Below, piece after piece: positions 37,735 through 47,528 of a stretch of 64,000 nucleotides of DNA. The notes under the pieces were generated by a model, which saw only the letters and a program-made list of their open reading frames with translations, was not told the DNA's origin and ran no database searches. Origin of the DNA: an uncultured Porphyromonadaceae bacterium (GTDB taxonomy: Bacteria > Bacteroidota > Bacteroidia > Bacteroidales > UBA11471); the NCBI GenBank assembly GCA_900542765.1, contig UQOX01000004.1, forward strand, positions 31,094-95,093, given 5' to 3'. Numbering within the stretch: the stretch's first letter is position 1; each line of letters begins with the position of its first letter. The position numbers and the translations under genes are program-made.

Positions 37735-38814
37735 ATGAAAAAATATATGTTCCATCGTATCGCCTTGCTCCTTGCCTTGGCTTTTGCCATCGCCCCCGTG
37801 GCCAACGCGGCCGAGGAAGGGGAAGAGCAGGCTTTCGACGCCAAAGAGATCATATTCGAGCATGTGCTCGATAATTACGGTTGGGAAGTGCCATTCTCTC
37901 ACAGCACTCGCATACCGTTGCCCGTCATCGTGCGCGACAAGGACGGAAATTGGAGCGTGTTCGGCTCTCACCGCGTCATGCACGGGGAGACTTATGAGGG
38001 CTATTACGTTGCCTCCGACGGCGATTTCAAGGGAAAGGTCGTGACTCGCGATGAGGCGGGAAACGAATATCGCCCGTTCGACATCTCGATTACCAAGAAC
38101 GTGGCGGCACTTTTTATCACGGCCTTGCTGTTGTGTGTCTGCTTCATACCCATGGCGCGCTGGTACCGTCGTCACCCCAACGGGGCACCCCGCAAGTGGT
38201 TCGGGTTTATGGAACTGGTTTTTGACATGCTCTACAACGACCTCATAAAGCCGGTGCTTGGAGCCGATTCCCGTCGGTATGCTCCCTATCTGCTGACGGT
38301 ATTCTTCTTCATCTTCTTCATGAACATTCTCGGCCTGATGGTGATTTTCCCGGCCGGAGCCAACCTCACGGGCAATATTTCCATCACGATGGTTTTGGCC
38401 TTGTGCACATTCTTGGTTGTGAACCTGACCGGGACCAAGCATTATTGGAAAGACCTTTTCTGGCCCGAGGTACCCATGTGGATGAAGTGTCCCGTACCGT
38501 TGATGCCCATCATCGAAATCTTCGGAGCCTTCACCAAACCGGTGGCTCTCATGATACGTCTCTTTGCCAATATGCTGGGCGGTCACCTCATCGTGTTGGT
38601 CCTCATCTCGCTGATATTCATCTTCGGCTCCATGGGCGCGGCTGTGCTCACGGGAACGACAGTTATCTCGGTCTTCTTCTCGCTGTTCATGATGCTGCTC
38701 GATGTGCTTATCAGTTTCATTCAAGCCTATGTGTTCACCATACTCTCCACCATATTCATCAGCTTGGCCCGCGTGAAGGGAGAGTCGTCACACGAATCAC
38801 CCGTGAAAGAATAA
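37735..38814 (+). CDS. atpB: ATP synthase F0 subunit a
   Basis: 359 residues from the ATG at 37735. A signal-peptide-like N-terminus (MKKYMFHRIALLLALAFAIAPVANA) and a long periplasmic segment (about 25-120) precede the five-helix a-subunit core, with the conserved Arg in VALMIRLFANMLGGHL and PIIEIFGAFTKP. The extra N-terminal segment is typical of Bacteroidota a subunits. An earlier in-frame TTG or GTG start would overlap atpC and is rejected. Confidence 0.95.
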   Translation: MKKYMFHRIALLLALAFAIAPVANAAEEGEEQAFDAKEIIFEHVLDNYGWEVPFSHSTRIPLPVIVRDKDGNWSVFGSHRVMHGETYEGYYVASDGDFKGKVVTRDEAGNEYRPFDISITKNVAALFITALLLCVCFIPMARWYRRHPNGAPRKWFGFMELVFDMLYNDLIKPVLGADSRRYAPYLLTVFFFIFFMNILGLMVIFPAGANLTGNISITMVLALCTFLVVNLTGTKHYWKDLFWPEVPMWMKCPVPLMPIIEIFGAFTKPVALMIRLFANMLGGHLIVLVLISLIFIFGSMGAAVLTGTTVISVFFSLFMMLLDVLISFIQAYVFTILSTIFISLARVKGESSHESPVKE

Positions 38815-38826
38815 AGAAAAAAATAG

Positions 38827-39108
<282 letters not shown>

Positions 39109-39126
39109 TACAAAAAAATAGACACC

Positions 39127-39624
39127 ATGGAACTGTTTACTCCCGAATTCGGATTGGTATTCTGGATGTTCCTTGTGTTTGTCATTCTCTTTGTGATATT
39201 GGCAAAATATGCATGGCCTGCCATCATGAACAGTGTCGACGCCCGAGCCGACCTCATCGATAAAGGCGTAGCCTATGCACAGGAAGCCAAAAGCCAGCTC
39301 GAACATGCGACCGAAAATGCCCAGGTTCTTATCGGGGAAGCCCAGCAGAAACAACTCGAAATCTTGCGGGAAGCTGCCCAGATGAAGAGCCAAATCATCG
39401 AGGAAGCCCGCCAGGCAGCGACCGTCGAAGCCAAGAAAATCATCGATGCCGCCAATGTGTCGATAGAATTGGCCCGCAAGGAGTCGGAACGGCAATTCCG
39501 TCAGCAAGTCAGTGACTTCGCTTTGCAGATAGCCGAGAAGCTGATGCGGAAAGAACTGGCCGGAGACAAACAACAAGCTGAGTTGGTCGACAAACTATTA
39601 AGTGATATCGAGAATAAAAACTAA
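39127..39624 (+). CDS. atpF: ATP synthase F0 subunit b
   Basis: 165 residues. One N-terminal membrane helix (FGLVFWMFLVFVILFVILAKYAWPAI), then a long Ala/Glu/Gln-rich coiled coil that forms the stator. Single b gene, no b' homolog. 18 nt after atpE. Confidence 0.95.
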   Translation: MELFTPEFGLVFWMFLVFVILFVILAKYAWPAIMNSVDARADLIDKGVAYAQEAKSQLEHATENAQVLIGEAQQKQLEILREAAQMKSQIIEEARQAATVEAKKIIDAANVSIELARKESERQFRQQVSDFALQIAEKLMRKELAGDKQQAELVDKLLSDIENKN

Positions 39625-39630
39625 TACAAT

Positions 39631-40191
39631 ATGAACGAAGGACTTATTGCCCGCCGATATGCCAAGGCTTTGCTCAAATATGCGCAAGAGAAGGACAAGA
39701 CCCTTCCCGTATATGAAGCCGCTCGGCAAGTAGAAGCGAGTTTCATCGCCCGTCCCGATTTGCAGGAAGCGCTGCTCAACCCGGTGCTCAGTGCAGGCGA
39801 GAAAGAGGCGTTAATGCTCTCTGCTGCAGGTGTCGATGCCGCTTCTTCGGAAGAATACCTTCGTTTTGCACGTCTGCTTCTGCATGAGCGTCGCGAAGAC
39901 CATCTGCGCCAAATCATGCTCATGTACCAAAAGATTTATCGCGACGTGAACCATATTGTCAGAGCCCAAATCATAACGGCTGCCCCTCTCGACAAGAAGA
40001 TTCTTTCTCGCATCGAAGCCATCATCGAGCAACACTGCCCCGGTGCCCGCTTGGAGTTTGAACACATGGTCGACCCCGGAATCATCGGCGGTTTTGTGTT
40101 GAACGTCGGCGGTGAGCAGCTCGACGCTTCCCTCGAAAAAGAACTGAAACAATTGCGGTTAAAATTAATAAACAGCAAAACACGATTATGA
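39631..40191 (+). CDS. atpH: ATP synthase F1 subunit delta
   Basis: 186 residues. Starts [22 protein letters not shown]-terminal [52 protein letters not shown] matches the delta/OSCP family that links b to the top of F1. Its stop overlaps the atpA start by 4 bp (ATGA), indicating translational coupling. Confidence 0.95.
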   Translation: MNEGLIARRYAKALLKYAQEKDKTLPVYEAARQVEASFIARPDLQEALLNPVLSAGEKEALMLSAAGVDAASSEEYLRFARLLLHERREDHLRQIMLMYQKIYRDVNHIVRAQIITAAPLDKKILSRIEAIIEQHCPGARLEFEHMVDPGIIGGFVLNVGGEQLDASLEKELKQLRLKLINSKTRL

Positions 40192-41768
40192 TTAAACCAA
40201 GTGAGATTTCAGATATATTGAAACAGCAACTCGAAGAGGTCGACTCGAAGGTCTCTTTCGAAGAAGTCGGTACCGTGCTTGACGTCGGCGACGGTGTTGC
40301 CCACGTTTTCGGTCTCGACAACGTCAGTTCGAGTGAGCTCGTCGAGTTTGAAAACGGTGTGCGCGGTGTGGCCATGAACCTCGAAGAGAGCAACGTCGGT
40401 GTCATCTTGATGGGTGCCGACAGCAATACCGTAAAAGAGAACATGACCGTGCGTCGCACCGGCAAGATAGCCTCTATTCCCGTAGGCGATGGCTTGATAG
40501 GTCGTGTTATCAATACCCTGGGTGACCCTATCGACGGTGCCGGCCCCATTACCGGTGAGACCCTCACGTTGCCCCTCGACCGGAAAGCTCCCGGTGTGAT
40601 TTTCCGTCAGCCCGTGAACCAGCCGTTGCAGACCGGTATCAAGGCTGTCGACGCCATGGTGCCCATCGGACGCGGACAGCGCGAGTTGATTATCGGTGAC
40701 CGCCAGATCGGTAAGACATCGATTGCCATCGATACCATTATCAACCAACGTAAAAATTTCCTCGCCGGAGACCCGGTATACTGCATCTATGTCGCCATCG
40801 GACAGAAAGCCTCTTCGGTAGCCACCTTGGTCAACACCCTGCGTGAGCACGGTGCCATGGACTATACCATCGTGCTGGCTGCCAATGCCTCCGACTCGGC
40901 GTCGATGCGCTACTATGCTCCATTTGCCGGAGCCACCATCGGTGAGTATTTCCGCGACAGCGGCCGTCATGCCCTTGTCGTGTATGACGACCTCTCGAAA
41001 CAGGCCGTGGCCTACCGTGAGATTTCGCTTATCTTGCGCCGTCCCTCAGGACGTGAGGCTTACCCCGGAGATATTTTCTACCTTCACTCGCGTCTATTGG
41101 AGAGAGCCGCCAAGATTATTGCCAATGATGCGGTTGCCGCTACGATGAACGACCTGCCCGAAGCGCTGAAACCTATTGTCAAAGGTGGCGGTTCGCTCAC
41201 GGCACTTCCCATCATCGAAACCCAGGCCGGTGACGTTTCGGCCTATATCCCGACCAACGTCATCTCCATTACCGACGGTCAGATATTCCTCGAAACGGGC
41301 CTCTTCAACCAAGGTATGCGTCCCGCCATCAACGTCGGTATCTCGGTATCGCGTGTCGGTGGCAACGCCCAAGTCAAAGCCATGAAGAAGGTGGCCGGTA
41401 CCTTGAAAATCGACCAGGCCCAATATCGTGAGCTCGAAGCCTTCACCAAGTTCGGCGGTGACCTCGACCCCGTAACCGCCATGGTTATCGACAAAGGCCG
41501 CAAGAACAGCATGTTGCTGGTGCAACCCCAGTACACGCCCATGCCCGTCGAGGAAGAAATCGCCGTTGTCTATTGCGGTACCCGCGGCCTGTTGGCCGAT
41601 GTGCCCGTAGAAAATGTGGCTGAGTTTGAGAAATATTTCCTCGAAATATTACGCGGTCGTCACGAGCAAGACGTTCTTACCCCGTTGCGTGAAGGAAAAC
41701 TTACCCCCGAGGTCGAGACCATCTTGAAAGAAACGGCCCAAGAAGTAGTAAAACGCTTTAAGAAATAA
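40188..41768 (+). CDS. atpA: ATP synthase F1 subunit alpha
   Basis: 526 residues. P-loop [18 protein letters not shown] (Ile in the variable position where Thr is common; GK[ST] is kept). Then [62 protein letters not shown] and [18 protein letters not shown]. Non-catalytic nucleotide-binding F1 subunit. Confidence 0.97.
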   Translation: MIKPSEISDILKQQLEEVDSKVSFEEVGTVLDVGDGVAHVFGLDNVSSSELVEFENGVRGVAMNLEESNVGVILMGADSNTVKENMTVRRTGKIASIPVGDGLIGRVINTLGDPIDGAGPITGETLTLPLDRKAPGVIFRQPVNQPLQTGIKAVDAMVPIGRGQRELIIGDRQIGKTSIAIDTIINQRKNFLAGDPVYCIYVAIGQKASSVATLVNTLREHGAMDYTIVLAANASDSASMRYYAPFAGATIGEYFRDSGRHALVVYDDLSKQAVAYREISLILRRPSGREAYPGDIFYLHSRLLERAAKIIANDAVAATMNDLPEALKPIVKGGGSLTALPIIETQAGDVSAYIPTNVISITDGQIFLETGLFNQGMRPAINVGISVSRVGGNAQVKAMKKVAGTLKIDQAQYRELEAFTKFGGDLDPVTAMVIDKGRKNSMLLVQPQYTPMPVEEEIAVVYCGTRGLLADVPVENVAEFEKYFLEILRGRHEQDVLTPLREGKLTPEVETILKETAQEVVKRFKK

Positions 41769-41774
41769 TCTGCT

Positions 41775-42650
41775 ATGTCGACAATGCGCGAGTTGAAGGG
41801 AAGAATCGGCTCGGTAGAGTCTTCCCAGAAAATCACCGGTGCCATGAAGATGATTTCATCGGCAAAGTTGCGTAAAGCCGAGCAGGCTTTGCGTGGCATG
41901 GCACCCTACCGGGAACAGTTGCAGTTGACCATCAACAATCTTCTCGAAGCCGACCGCGACTATGAGTCGCCCCTGACACAACAACGTCCTGTGCACCGGG
42001 TGGCCATCGTCCTGCTGGCTTCCGACGAGGGATTGTGCGGCGCTTACAACTCCAATCTCTACAAAGCCCTGCTTGCCCGCATCACCGAGTTGCATGCCGA
42101 GTTTCCCGGACAACTTGCCATCGACGTCTATCCCGCCGGGAAAAAAGTCGTTTCGGCCGTGAACCGCACGGTCGGGATAACCTCTTGCCGGCGAGATGGC
42201 TTCCACGCCAAAAGCACGCCCGATGAGTTGAAACAGTTCATCGGCGAGATGACCCGAGCGTTTCTCGATGGGACCTATGACCGCGTAGAGTGCATCTATA
42301 CCCACTATAAGAGCATGGCCTCTCAAATCGTCAAGACGCGTACCCTGTTGCCTGTCAGTATCGAGGCCACGTCTGTTGCCAAAGCTCCCGCCCGGATTAC
42401 CCCCTATATCTATGAGCCGGGCAGTGCCGCCATTTTCGAGACGGTGTTGCCCCTCTTTGTCAATGCTTCGTTTATCGAAGCCTGCCTGCAAAGCCGCACG
42501 TCGGAGCAGGGCGCCCGCATCATTGCCATGCAGACCGCCAGTGACAATGCCGGCAAGTTGCTCGATGAGTTACGCATCGAATACAACAAGTTGCGCCAGC
42601 AAGGCATTACAAACGAACTGCTCGACATTGTCGGCGGTTCGGTCAGATAA
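41775..42650 (+). CDS. atpG: ATP synthase F1 subunit gamma
   Basis: 291 residues. N-terminal MSTMRELKGRIGSVESSQKITGAMKMISSAKLRKAE and C-terminal MQTASDNAGKLLDELRIEYNKLRQQGITNELLDIVGG, the two helices of the rotating shaft. Last atp gene; a terminator hairpin follows 17 nt later, before nuoI. Confidence 0.95.
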   Translation: MSTMRELKGRIGSVESSQKITGAMKMISSAKLRKAEQALRGMAPYREQLQLTINNLLEADRDYESPLTQQRPVHRVAIVLLASDEGLCGAYNSNLYKALLARITELHAEFPGQLAIDVYPAGKKVVSAVNRTVGITSCRRDGFHAKSTPDELKQFIGEMTRAFLDGTYDRVECIYTHYKSMASQIVKTRTLLPVSIEATSVAKAPARITPYIYEPGSAAIFETVLPLFVNASFIEACLQSRTSEQGARIIAMQTASDNAGKLLDELRIEYNKLRQQGITNELLDIVGGSVR

Positions 42651-42667
42651 AACCAGACAACCAAACA

Positions 42668-42697
42668 AAAAGTACCGGGTTCCGGCCTGGTACTTTT
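42668..42697 (+). terminator. Intrinsic terminator between atpG and nuoI
   Basis: AAAAGTACC at 42668-42676 pairs with GGTACTTTT at 42689-42697. Inner pairs (G-T, G-C, G-C) extend the stem to about 12 bp with a TTCCGG loop. The T-run is short (42694-42697, then ATAT). No TAnnTTTG element was found between it and nuoI, so nuoI-N may rely on read-through or on an unrecognised promoter. Confidence 0.7.
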
Positions 42698-42738
42698 ATA
42701 TGTAAAAACGAAAAAAAGAAAGAGCTACATTACCATTT

Positions 42739-43200
42739 ATGGAAAGTTTAAAAAATTACTTTGTCAATTTCTGGAAAGGACTGTGGAGTCTTCTCGTGGG
42801 AATGAAAGTAACAGGCACCGAGTTTGTTACGCCGAAAGTGACCGAGCAATATCCCGAGAATCGTGAGACGTTGCATATTGCCGACCGTTTCAGAGCCACT
42901 CTTACGCTCAAATTCGACGCCGAAGGTCAACACAAATGTATCGCGTGCGGTATTTGTCAGATGAACTGCCCCAACCACACCATACAGGTCATCTCCAAGA
43001 AAGTCGAGACCGAAGACGGGAAATCCAAACGGGTGCTCGACGACTATATCTATGACCTGGGCAGTTGCGTCTTCTGCCAGCTGTGCGTAAATACCTGTCC
43101 GCATGACGCGCTCGAATTTACCAACGAGTTCGAACAAGCCGTCTTCGACCGCACCAAACTGGTAAAGCATCTCAACCGTAAACCTGAAAATTCAAAATAA
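42739..43200 (+). CDS. nuoI: NADH:quinone oxidoreductase subunit I
   Basis: 153 residues. Two 4Fe-4S motifs: C67-x2-C70-x2-C73-x3-C77 and C110-x2-C113-x2-C116-x3-C120. It carries clusters N6a/N6b of complex I and lies against NuoB. First gene after the inserted atp block. Confidence 0.95.
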   Translation: MESLKNYFVNFWKGLWSLLVGMKVTGTEFVTPKVTEQYPENRETLHIADRFRATLTLKFDAEGQHKCIACGICQMNCPNHTIQVISKKVETEDGKSKRVLDDYIYDLGSCVFCQLCVNTCPHDALEFTNEFEQAVFDRTKLVKHLNRKPENSK

Positions 43201-43209
43201 CATTTCGAT

Positions 43210-43722
43210 ATGGAACAAGTAGCCAATCAAGTCATATTCTTCCTGCTCTCGGCAGTCATTGTCGTGTGCTCGATTATGGCCGTGACCAGCCGTCGCATCT
43301 TGCGTGCAGCCACCTATCTGCTCTTTGTGCTCTTTGCAACGGCCGGGTATTATTTTCAACTCGATTACCATTTCTTGGGAGCCGTGCAGGTGACCATCTA
43401 CGCCGGAGGTATCTTGGTGCTCTTCGTCTTTGCCATCTTGCTCACCAGCAAGTTGGGGGAGAAAAGCGACCGCATCTCTTCCCGCAAGCGCGGCTGGGGG
43501 CTTTTTGCCGCCATTCTCGGTGCCTGCATCTGCGGATACACCCTCCTCACTCACGATTTCTTCCCCTCTCAGTTTGCCGCCGGTGGTGAGCTCGATATGA
43601 AGACGGTGGGACATGCGCTCATGGGTATGGATAAATATCAATATCTTTTGCCCTTTGAAGCCATCAGTGTGCTGTTACTCGCTTGTATAATCGGAGGCAT
43701 CATGATTGCCCGTAAAAGATAA
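43210..43722 (+). CDS. nuoJ: NADH:quinone oxidoreductase subunit J
   Basis: 170 residues, about five helices. Conserved block YYFQLDYHFLGAVQVTIYAGGILVLFVFAILLTS. Membrane-arm subunit, in a tight nuoI-J-K-L series. Confidence 0.95.
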   Translation: MEQVANQVIFFLLSAVIVVCSIMAVTSRRILRAATYLLFVLFATAGYYFQLDYHFLGAVQVTIYAGGILVLFVFAILLTSKLGEKSDRISSRKRGWGLFAAILGACICGYTLLTHDFFPSQFAAGGELDMKTVGHALMGMDKYQYLLPFEAISVLLLACIIGGIMIARKR

Positions 43723-43730
43723 GAAAGACT

Positions 43731-44042
43731 ATGGAAATACCCATGATTTACTATGTTGTGGTGAGTACCATCATGTTCTTTGCCGGAGTCTACGGCTTTG
43801 TGACCCGTCATAACCTGTTGGCTATTCTCATATCGCTCGAACTGATGCTCAACGCGGTCGACATCAACTTTGTCGTCTTCAACCGCTATCTCTTCCCCGG
43901 TCAGCTCGAAGGTTTCTTCTTCACCCTCTTTGCCGTGGCCATAGCCGCTGCCGAGACCGCGATTGCCATTGCCATCATCATCAACATCTATCGGAATATC
44001 CGTAACATCAATGTCGATAACGTCGACAAAATGAAATATTGA
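43731..44042 (+). CDS. nuoK: NADH:quinone oxidoreductase subunit K
   Basis: 103 residues, three helices. Blocks FFAGVYGFVTRHNLLAILISLELMLNAVDINFV and FAVAIAAAETAIAIAIIINIYR with the membrane Glu residues used in proton transfer. 8 nt after nuoJ. Confidence 0.95.
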   Translation: MEIPMIYYVVVSTIMFFAGVYGFVTRHNLLAILISLELMLNAVDINFVVFNRYLFPGQLEGFFFTLFAVAIAAAETAIAIAIIINIYRNIRNINVDNVDKMKY

Positions 44043-44068
44043 GAAACTATCGCTACTGAACAACGATT

Positions 44069-45973
44069 ATGGAATACGCTTATATCATACTGTTGTTGCC
44101 GATGCTGATGTTTATCACGCTCGGTCTTTGCGGCCATAAAATGTCGCACCGCACGGCCGGGTTGTTAGGCACGTCGGCTCTTTTTGTCATTACCATTCTG
44201 TCATACATCGTCGCTGCTCAATATTTCATGCAGCCGCGTGTCGATGGCATTTATCCCACTCTCACGCCCTGTCACTTCGAGTGGTTGCGTTTCACCGAGT
44301 GGCTGCACATCGACTTGGGTATCATGCTCGACCCCATTTCGGTCATGATGTTGGTGGTCATTACCACCGTATCGTCGATGGTGCACCTTTACAGCCTTGG
44401 CTATATGCACGGTGAAGTAGGGTTCCAGCGTTACTATGCTTTCCTTTCGCTCTTCACCTTCTCCATGCTCGGACTGGTGGTCGCCACCAACATTTTCCAG
44501 ATGTATATCTTCTGGGAGCTTGTGGGTGTGTCGTCATACCTGCTCATCGGCTTCTATTACACCCGCCAGTCGGCCGTTGCCGCCTCGAAAAAGGCGTTCA
44601 TCGTCACCCGTTTTGCCGACCTGGGTTTCCTGCTCGGTATCTTGTTGCTCTCCTATTATACCAAGACGTTCGACTTTGCCACCCTCACCAGCGGTGAAGT
44701 TTCGCTCGTAGGCACGACGGCCGGAAAGACATTCCTCGGTGTGTCGGTTGCTTCTTGGGCCATGATGTTGGTGTTTATGGGAGGTGCCGGTAAGTCGGCC
44801 ATGTTCCCGTTGCACATTTGGTTGCCCGATGCCATGGAAGGTCCTACCCCTGTCTCGGCCCTTATCCATGCCGCAACGATGGTGGTGGCCGGTGTGTTCC
44901 TGGTGGCACGTCTCTTCCCCATCTATGTCACCACCCCCGAGGTACTCACCGTTATTACGGTCATCGGCGCCGTTACCGCTCTCTATGCGGCCGTCGTGGC
45001 TTGTGTGCAGACCGACATTAAGCGTGTGCTGGCATTCTCTACCATTTCGCAGATTGCCTTTATGATTGTCGCTCTCGGCGTGACCACCGAGATGAACGGA
45101 CACGGAGCCCTCGGTTATATGGCTTCCATGTTCCACCTCTTTACCCACGCCATGTTCAAGGCCCTTCTCTTCCTCGGTGCCGGTGCCATCATTCATGCTG
45201 TGCACTCCAACGAGATGTCGGAGATGGGCGGCTTGCGCAAATATATGCCGATAACCCACATTACTTTCCTCATCGCCTGCTTGGCCATTGCCGGTATTCC
45301 TCCCTTCTCGGGCTTTTTCAGCAAAGACGAGATTTTGGCTGCCGCTTTTGAAAAGAGCACGTTCTGGGGCGTGTGGATGTCGCTTGTTGCCGGTCTCACG
45401 GCTTTCTACATGTTCCGTCTTTACTACAACATTTTCTGGGGCAAGGAGGCTCACCACGAGCACACGCCGCATGAGGCACCCAAGACGATGTCGATACCTC
45501 TCATTTTCTTGGCCTTGGTTACCTGCTTTGCCGGGTTCATACCCTTCGGCCACTTTGTGACGGCCAGCGGTCTTTCCTATACCATTCACCTCAACTGGGC
45601 TGTGGCCGGTACCAGCATCGGTATTGCCATCGTGGGAATCGCCTTGGCCACCTGGCTCTATATGAAGCCCAATGACAAGCCGGCTCGCATGGCTCAGTCG
45701 ATGAGTGCTCTCCATCGCTGGGCTTATCACCGCTTCTACATCGATGAGGTATATATGTATATTACCCACAAAATCATCTTCCGCCATATCTCGACGCCCA
45801 TTGCCTGGTTTGACCGCCATGTCGTCGACGGGACGATGAATCTCATGGCGACCCTCACCCAGTCGGCCTCTTACCACATCAGAGGCTTGCAGTCGGGACG
45901 CTTGCAGTCTTACGCCGTTGTCTTCCTGCTCGGCGCCATGATTGTCGCATTCGTTGTGTTGTGTTGCTTCTAA
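44069..45973 (+). CDS. nuoL: NADH:quinone oxidoreductase subunit L
   Basis: 634 residues. Antiporter-like core with FWELVGVSSYLLIGFYYTR, AGKSAMFPLHIWLPDAMEGPTPVSALIHAATMVVAGVFL, AFSTISQIAFMIVALG and FLIACLAIAGIPPFSGFFSKDEIL. The C-terminal lateral helix region is present. Distal proton-pumping subunit. Confidence 0.95.
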   Translation: MEYAYIILLLPMLMFITLGLCGHKMSHRTAGLLGTSALFVITILSYIVAAQYFMQPRVDGIYPTLTPCHFEWLRFTEWLHIDLGIMLDPISVMMLVVITTVSSMVHLYSLGYMHGEVGFQRYYAFLSLFTFSMLGLVVATNIFQMYIFWELVGVSSYLLIGFYYTRQSAVAASKKAFIVTRFADLGFLLGILLLSYYTKTFDFATLTSGEVSLVGTTAGKTFLGVSVASWAMMLVFMGGAGKSAMFPLHIWLPDAMEGPTPVSALIHAATMVVAGVFLVARLFPIYVTTPEVLTVITVIGAVTALYAAVVACVQTDIKRVLAFSTISQIAFMIVALGVTTEMNGHGALGYMASMFHLFTHAMFKALLFLGAGAIIHAVHSNEMSEMGGLRKYMPITHITFLIACLAIAGIPPFSGFFSKDEILAAAFEKSTFWGVWMSLVAGLTAFYMFRLYYNIFWGKEAHHEHTPHEAPKTMSIPLIFLALVTCFAGFIPFGHFVTASGLSYTIHLNWAVAGTSIGIAIVGIALATWLYMKPNDKPARMAQSMSALHRWAYHRFYIDEVYMYITHKIIFRHISTPIAWFDRHVVDGTMNLMATLTQSASYHIRGLQSGRLQSYAVVFLLGAMIVAFVVLCCF

Positions 45974-46013
45974 TGAACTCTATCGGAAACAGAAAAAACG
46001 AGTTGAATATATT

Positions 46014-47513
46014 ATGAACTTTTTATCTTTATTCGTGCTTATCCCTCTTTTGATGATGGCCGGCCTGGCCCTCTCGAAAGAGATGAAACAAATACGCGCC
46101 GTTGCCGTCATCGGCTCGTCGTTGCAGCTGGTTCTGTCCTTCGTCTTGTTGTTTATGTTCTTGGGCGAACGTGCTGCCGGTAACACGGCCGAGATGCTTT
46201 TTGTCGCCGATACCGTGTGGTATGCGCCGCTGGGCATTCATTATACGGTGGGTGTCGACGGGGTGTCGGTTGCCATGCTGGTGCTCTCGGCCATCATCGT
46301 TTTTGCCGGGGTTTTCGCTTCGTGGAAAATCGAACCGCTGCCCAAGGAATTTTTCTTGTGGCTGATACTCCTCTCGATTGGCGTGTTCGGGTTCTTCATC
46401 TCCATCAACCTCTTCACGATGTTCATGTTCTATGAGATAGCCCTTATCCCCATGTACCTGCTCATCGGTGTGTGGGGGAGCGGCAACAAGACCTACTCGG
46501 CCATGAAGCTGACCTTGATGCTCATGGGCGGTTCGGCTCTTCTGCTGGTGGGTATCCTGGGCATCTACTTCAACTCTTCGGCCGATGGGAATCTGACCAT
46601 GAATATCCTCGAAATAGCCCGTAACAATGCCATACCCCACGAGATGCAATATTATCTCTTCCCGCTCACATTTGTGGGATTCGGCGTGCTGGGAGCCATG
46701 TTCCCCTTCCACACATGGTCGCCCGACGGTCACGCCTCGGCGCCTACGGCCGTGTCGATGTTGCACGCCGGTGTGCTCATGAAACTGGGAGGGTACGGCT
46801 GCTTCCGCGTGGCCATGTACCTCATGCCTTGGGCTACTACCGAACTGTCGTGGATATTCCTGATTCTTACCGGTATCAGTGTTGTCTATGGGGCATTCAG
46901 CGCCTGCGTGCAGACCGACCTCAAATACATCAACGCCTACTCTTCGGTGAGCCACTGCGGTCTTGTGCTCTTCGCCTTGCTCATGTGGAACACCACCGCC
47001 ATGACCGGTGCCGTGTTGCAGATGCTCTCGCACGGATTGATGACGGCTCTCTTCTTTGCCCTCATCGGTATGATTTACGGTCGTACCCACACCCGTGACA
47101 TTCGCGAGATGGGCGGGCTTATGAAAATCATGCCTTTCCTCTCGGCCTGCTATGTGATTGCCGGTCTTGCTTCACTGGGCCTTCCCGGACTGAGCGGCTT
47201 CGTGGCCGAGATGACCGTCTTTGTCGGTTCGTTCCAGTGGGACGATACTTTCCGTCGCGTCTTTACCATCGTAGCCTGCACCTCTATTGTGATTACCGCC
47301 GTCTATATTTTGCGGGTGGTCGGCAAGTTGCTCTATGGTAAAGTGCAGAACGAGCACCATCGTGAGTTGACCGATGCCGCTTGGTTTGAACGCCTTTCGG
47401 CTATCACCCTCATCGTGGGTGTAGCCGCCATCGGTATGGCTCCGGGTTGGATTGCCAATCTTATCAGCGACAGCATGAGTGTGATCAGTGAACGTATTTT
47501 GCAATATATCTAA
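46014..47513 (+). CDS. nuoM: NADH:quinone oxidoreductase subunit M
   Basis: 499 residues from the ATG at 46014. Antiporter-like core: FMFYEIALIPMYLLIGVWG, FPFHTWSPDGHASAPTAVSMLHAGVLMKLGGYG and YSSVSHCGLVLFALL. An upstream in-frame start at 45942 lies inside nuoL and is rejected. Confidence 0.95.
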   Translation: MNFLSLFVLIPLLMMAGLALSKEMKQIRAVAVIGSSLQLVLSFVLLFMFLGERAAGNTAEMLFVADTVWYAPLGIHYTVGVDGVSVAMLVLSAIIVFAGVFASWKIEPLPKEFFLWLILLSIGVFGFFISINLFTMFMFYEIALIPMYLLIGVWGSGNKTYSAMKLTLMLMGGSALLLVGILGIYFNSSADGNLTMNILEIARNNAIPHEMQYYLFPLTFVGFGVLGAMFPFHTWSPDGHASAPTAVSMLHAGVLMKLGGYGCFRVAMYLMPWATTELSWIFLILTGISVVYGAFSACVQTDLKYINAYSSVSHCGLVLFALLMWNTTAMTGAVLQMLSHGLMTALFFALIGMIYGRTHTRDIREMGGLMKIMPFLSACYVIAGLASLGLPGLSGFVAEMTVFVGSFQWDDTFRRVFTIVACTSIVITAVYILRVVGKLLYGKVQNEHHRELTDAAWFERLSAITLIVGVAAIGMAPGWIANLISDSMSVISERILQYI

Positions 47514-47528
47514 TCAGAAACTAAGTAT

